Part shown: positions 5,648 through 5,655 of the stretch, piece by piece
Layout of the letters: the number at the start of each line of letters is the position of its first letter
How positions within the stretch are numbered: the first letter of the stretch is position 1
Assembly: GCA_030631455.1 (NCBI GenBank)
Contig: DAOVLC010000117.1
Span: 1 to 5,655, forward strand
Direction of reading: 5' to 3'
DNA from: Candidatus Zixiibacteriota bacterium
GTDB lineage: Bacteria; Zixibacteria; MSB-5A5; JAABVY01; JAHJOQ01
Length of the DNA: 5,655 nt
Notes under the pieces: model-generated
What the model was told of the DNA's origin: nothing
The model's database searches: none
What the model saw: the letters and a program-made list of their open reading frames with translations, nothing else
Position numbers and translations under genes: made by a program

Positions 5648-5655
5648 TCGGTTTC

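Overview
The window looks like chromosomal DNA of an uncultivated, Gram-negative-type bacterium with moderate GC (roughly 50%). The best clue is the secreted protein tail, a dockerin-like pair of EF-hand loops ending in YIF-GGP-type segments. I associate this with Zixibacteria and neighbouring lineages of the FCB group. That placement is inferred from protein style; there is no marker gene here. A lipobox protein, two Sec signal peptides and an FG-GAP/VCBS repeat protein fit an organism that exports many surface proteins.

Layout. Positions 1-2545 hold a two-gene minus-strand operon. The upstream gene (2545 to 1100) encodes a secreted M23-type zinc metallopeptidase with a Ser/Asp-rich middle region, a carboxypeptidase-regulatory-like beta domain and a C-terminal dockerin-like module. 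Twelve bases downstream begins a secreted FG-GAP/VCBS beta-propeller protein (1087 to beyond position 1), which is cut by the left edge. Positions 2546-2971 form a divergent intergenic region with candidate promoters for both sides and a 114-bp inverted-repeat element. Positions 2972-4195 (plus) encode a sodium-coupled dicarboxylate/amino-acid symporter of the SLC1/DAACS family, with an unusually EAAT-like C-terminal half. Positions 4196-4348 separate convergent genes and hold a second, decayed copy of the same element. Positions 5059 to 4349 (minus) encode a DUF2461/TIGR02453 protein, and 5602 to 5222 (minus) a small lipoprotein with a CC motif. Both of these start with GTG behind strong Shine-Dalgarno sequences.

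How the genes relate. The peptidase and the propeller protein are probably co-expressed and exported together, with envelope or extracellular roles; both carry calcium-binding Asp motifs. The transporter, the DUF2461 protein and the lipoprotein appear to be independent units with their own signals. The strongest non-coding observation is the pair of related elements at 2726-2839 and 4227-4317. Their terminal inverted repeats are hairpins in their own right, and the second copy is flanked by an imperfect duplication of the symporter's 3' end. I see no tRNA, rRNA, CRISPR array or transposase gene, and no convincing new multi-gene system.
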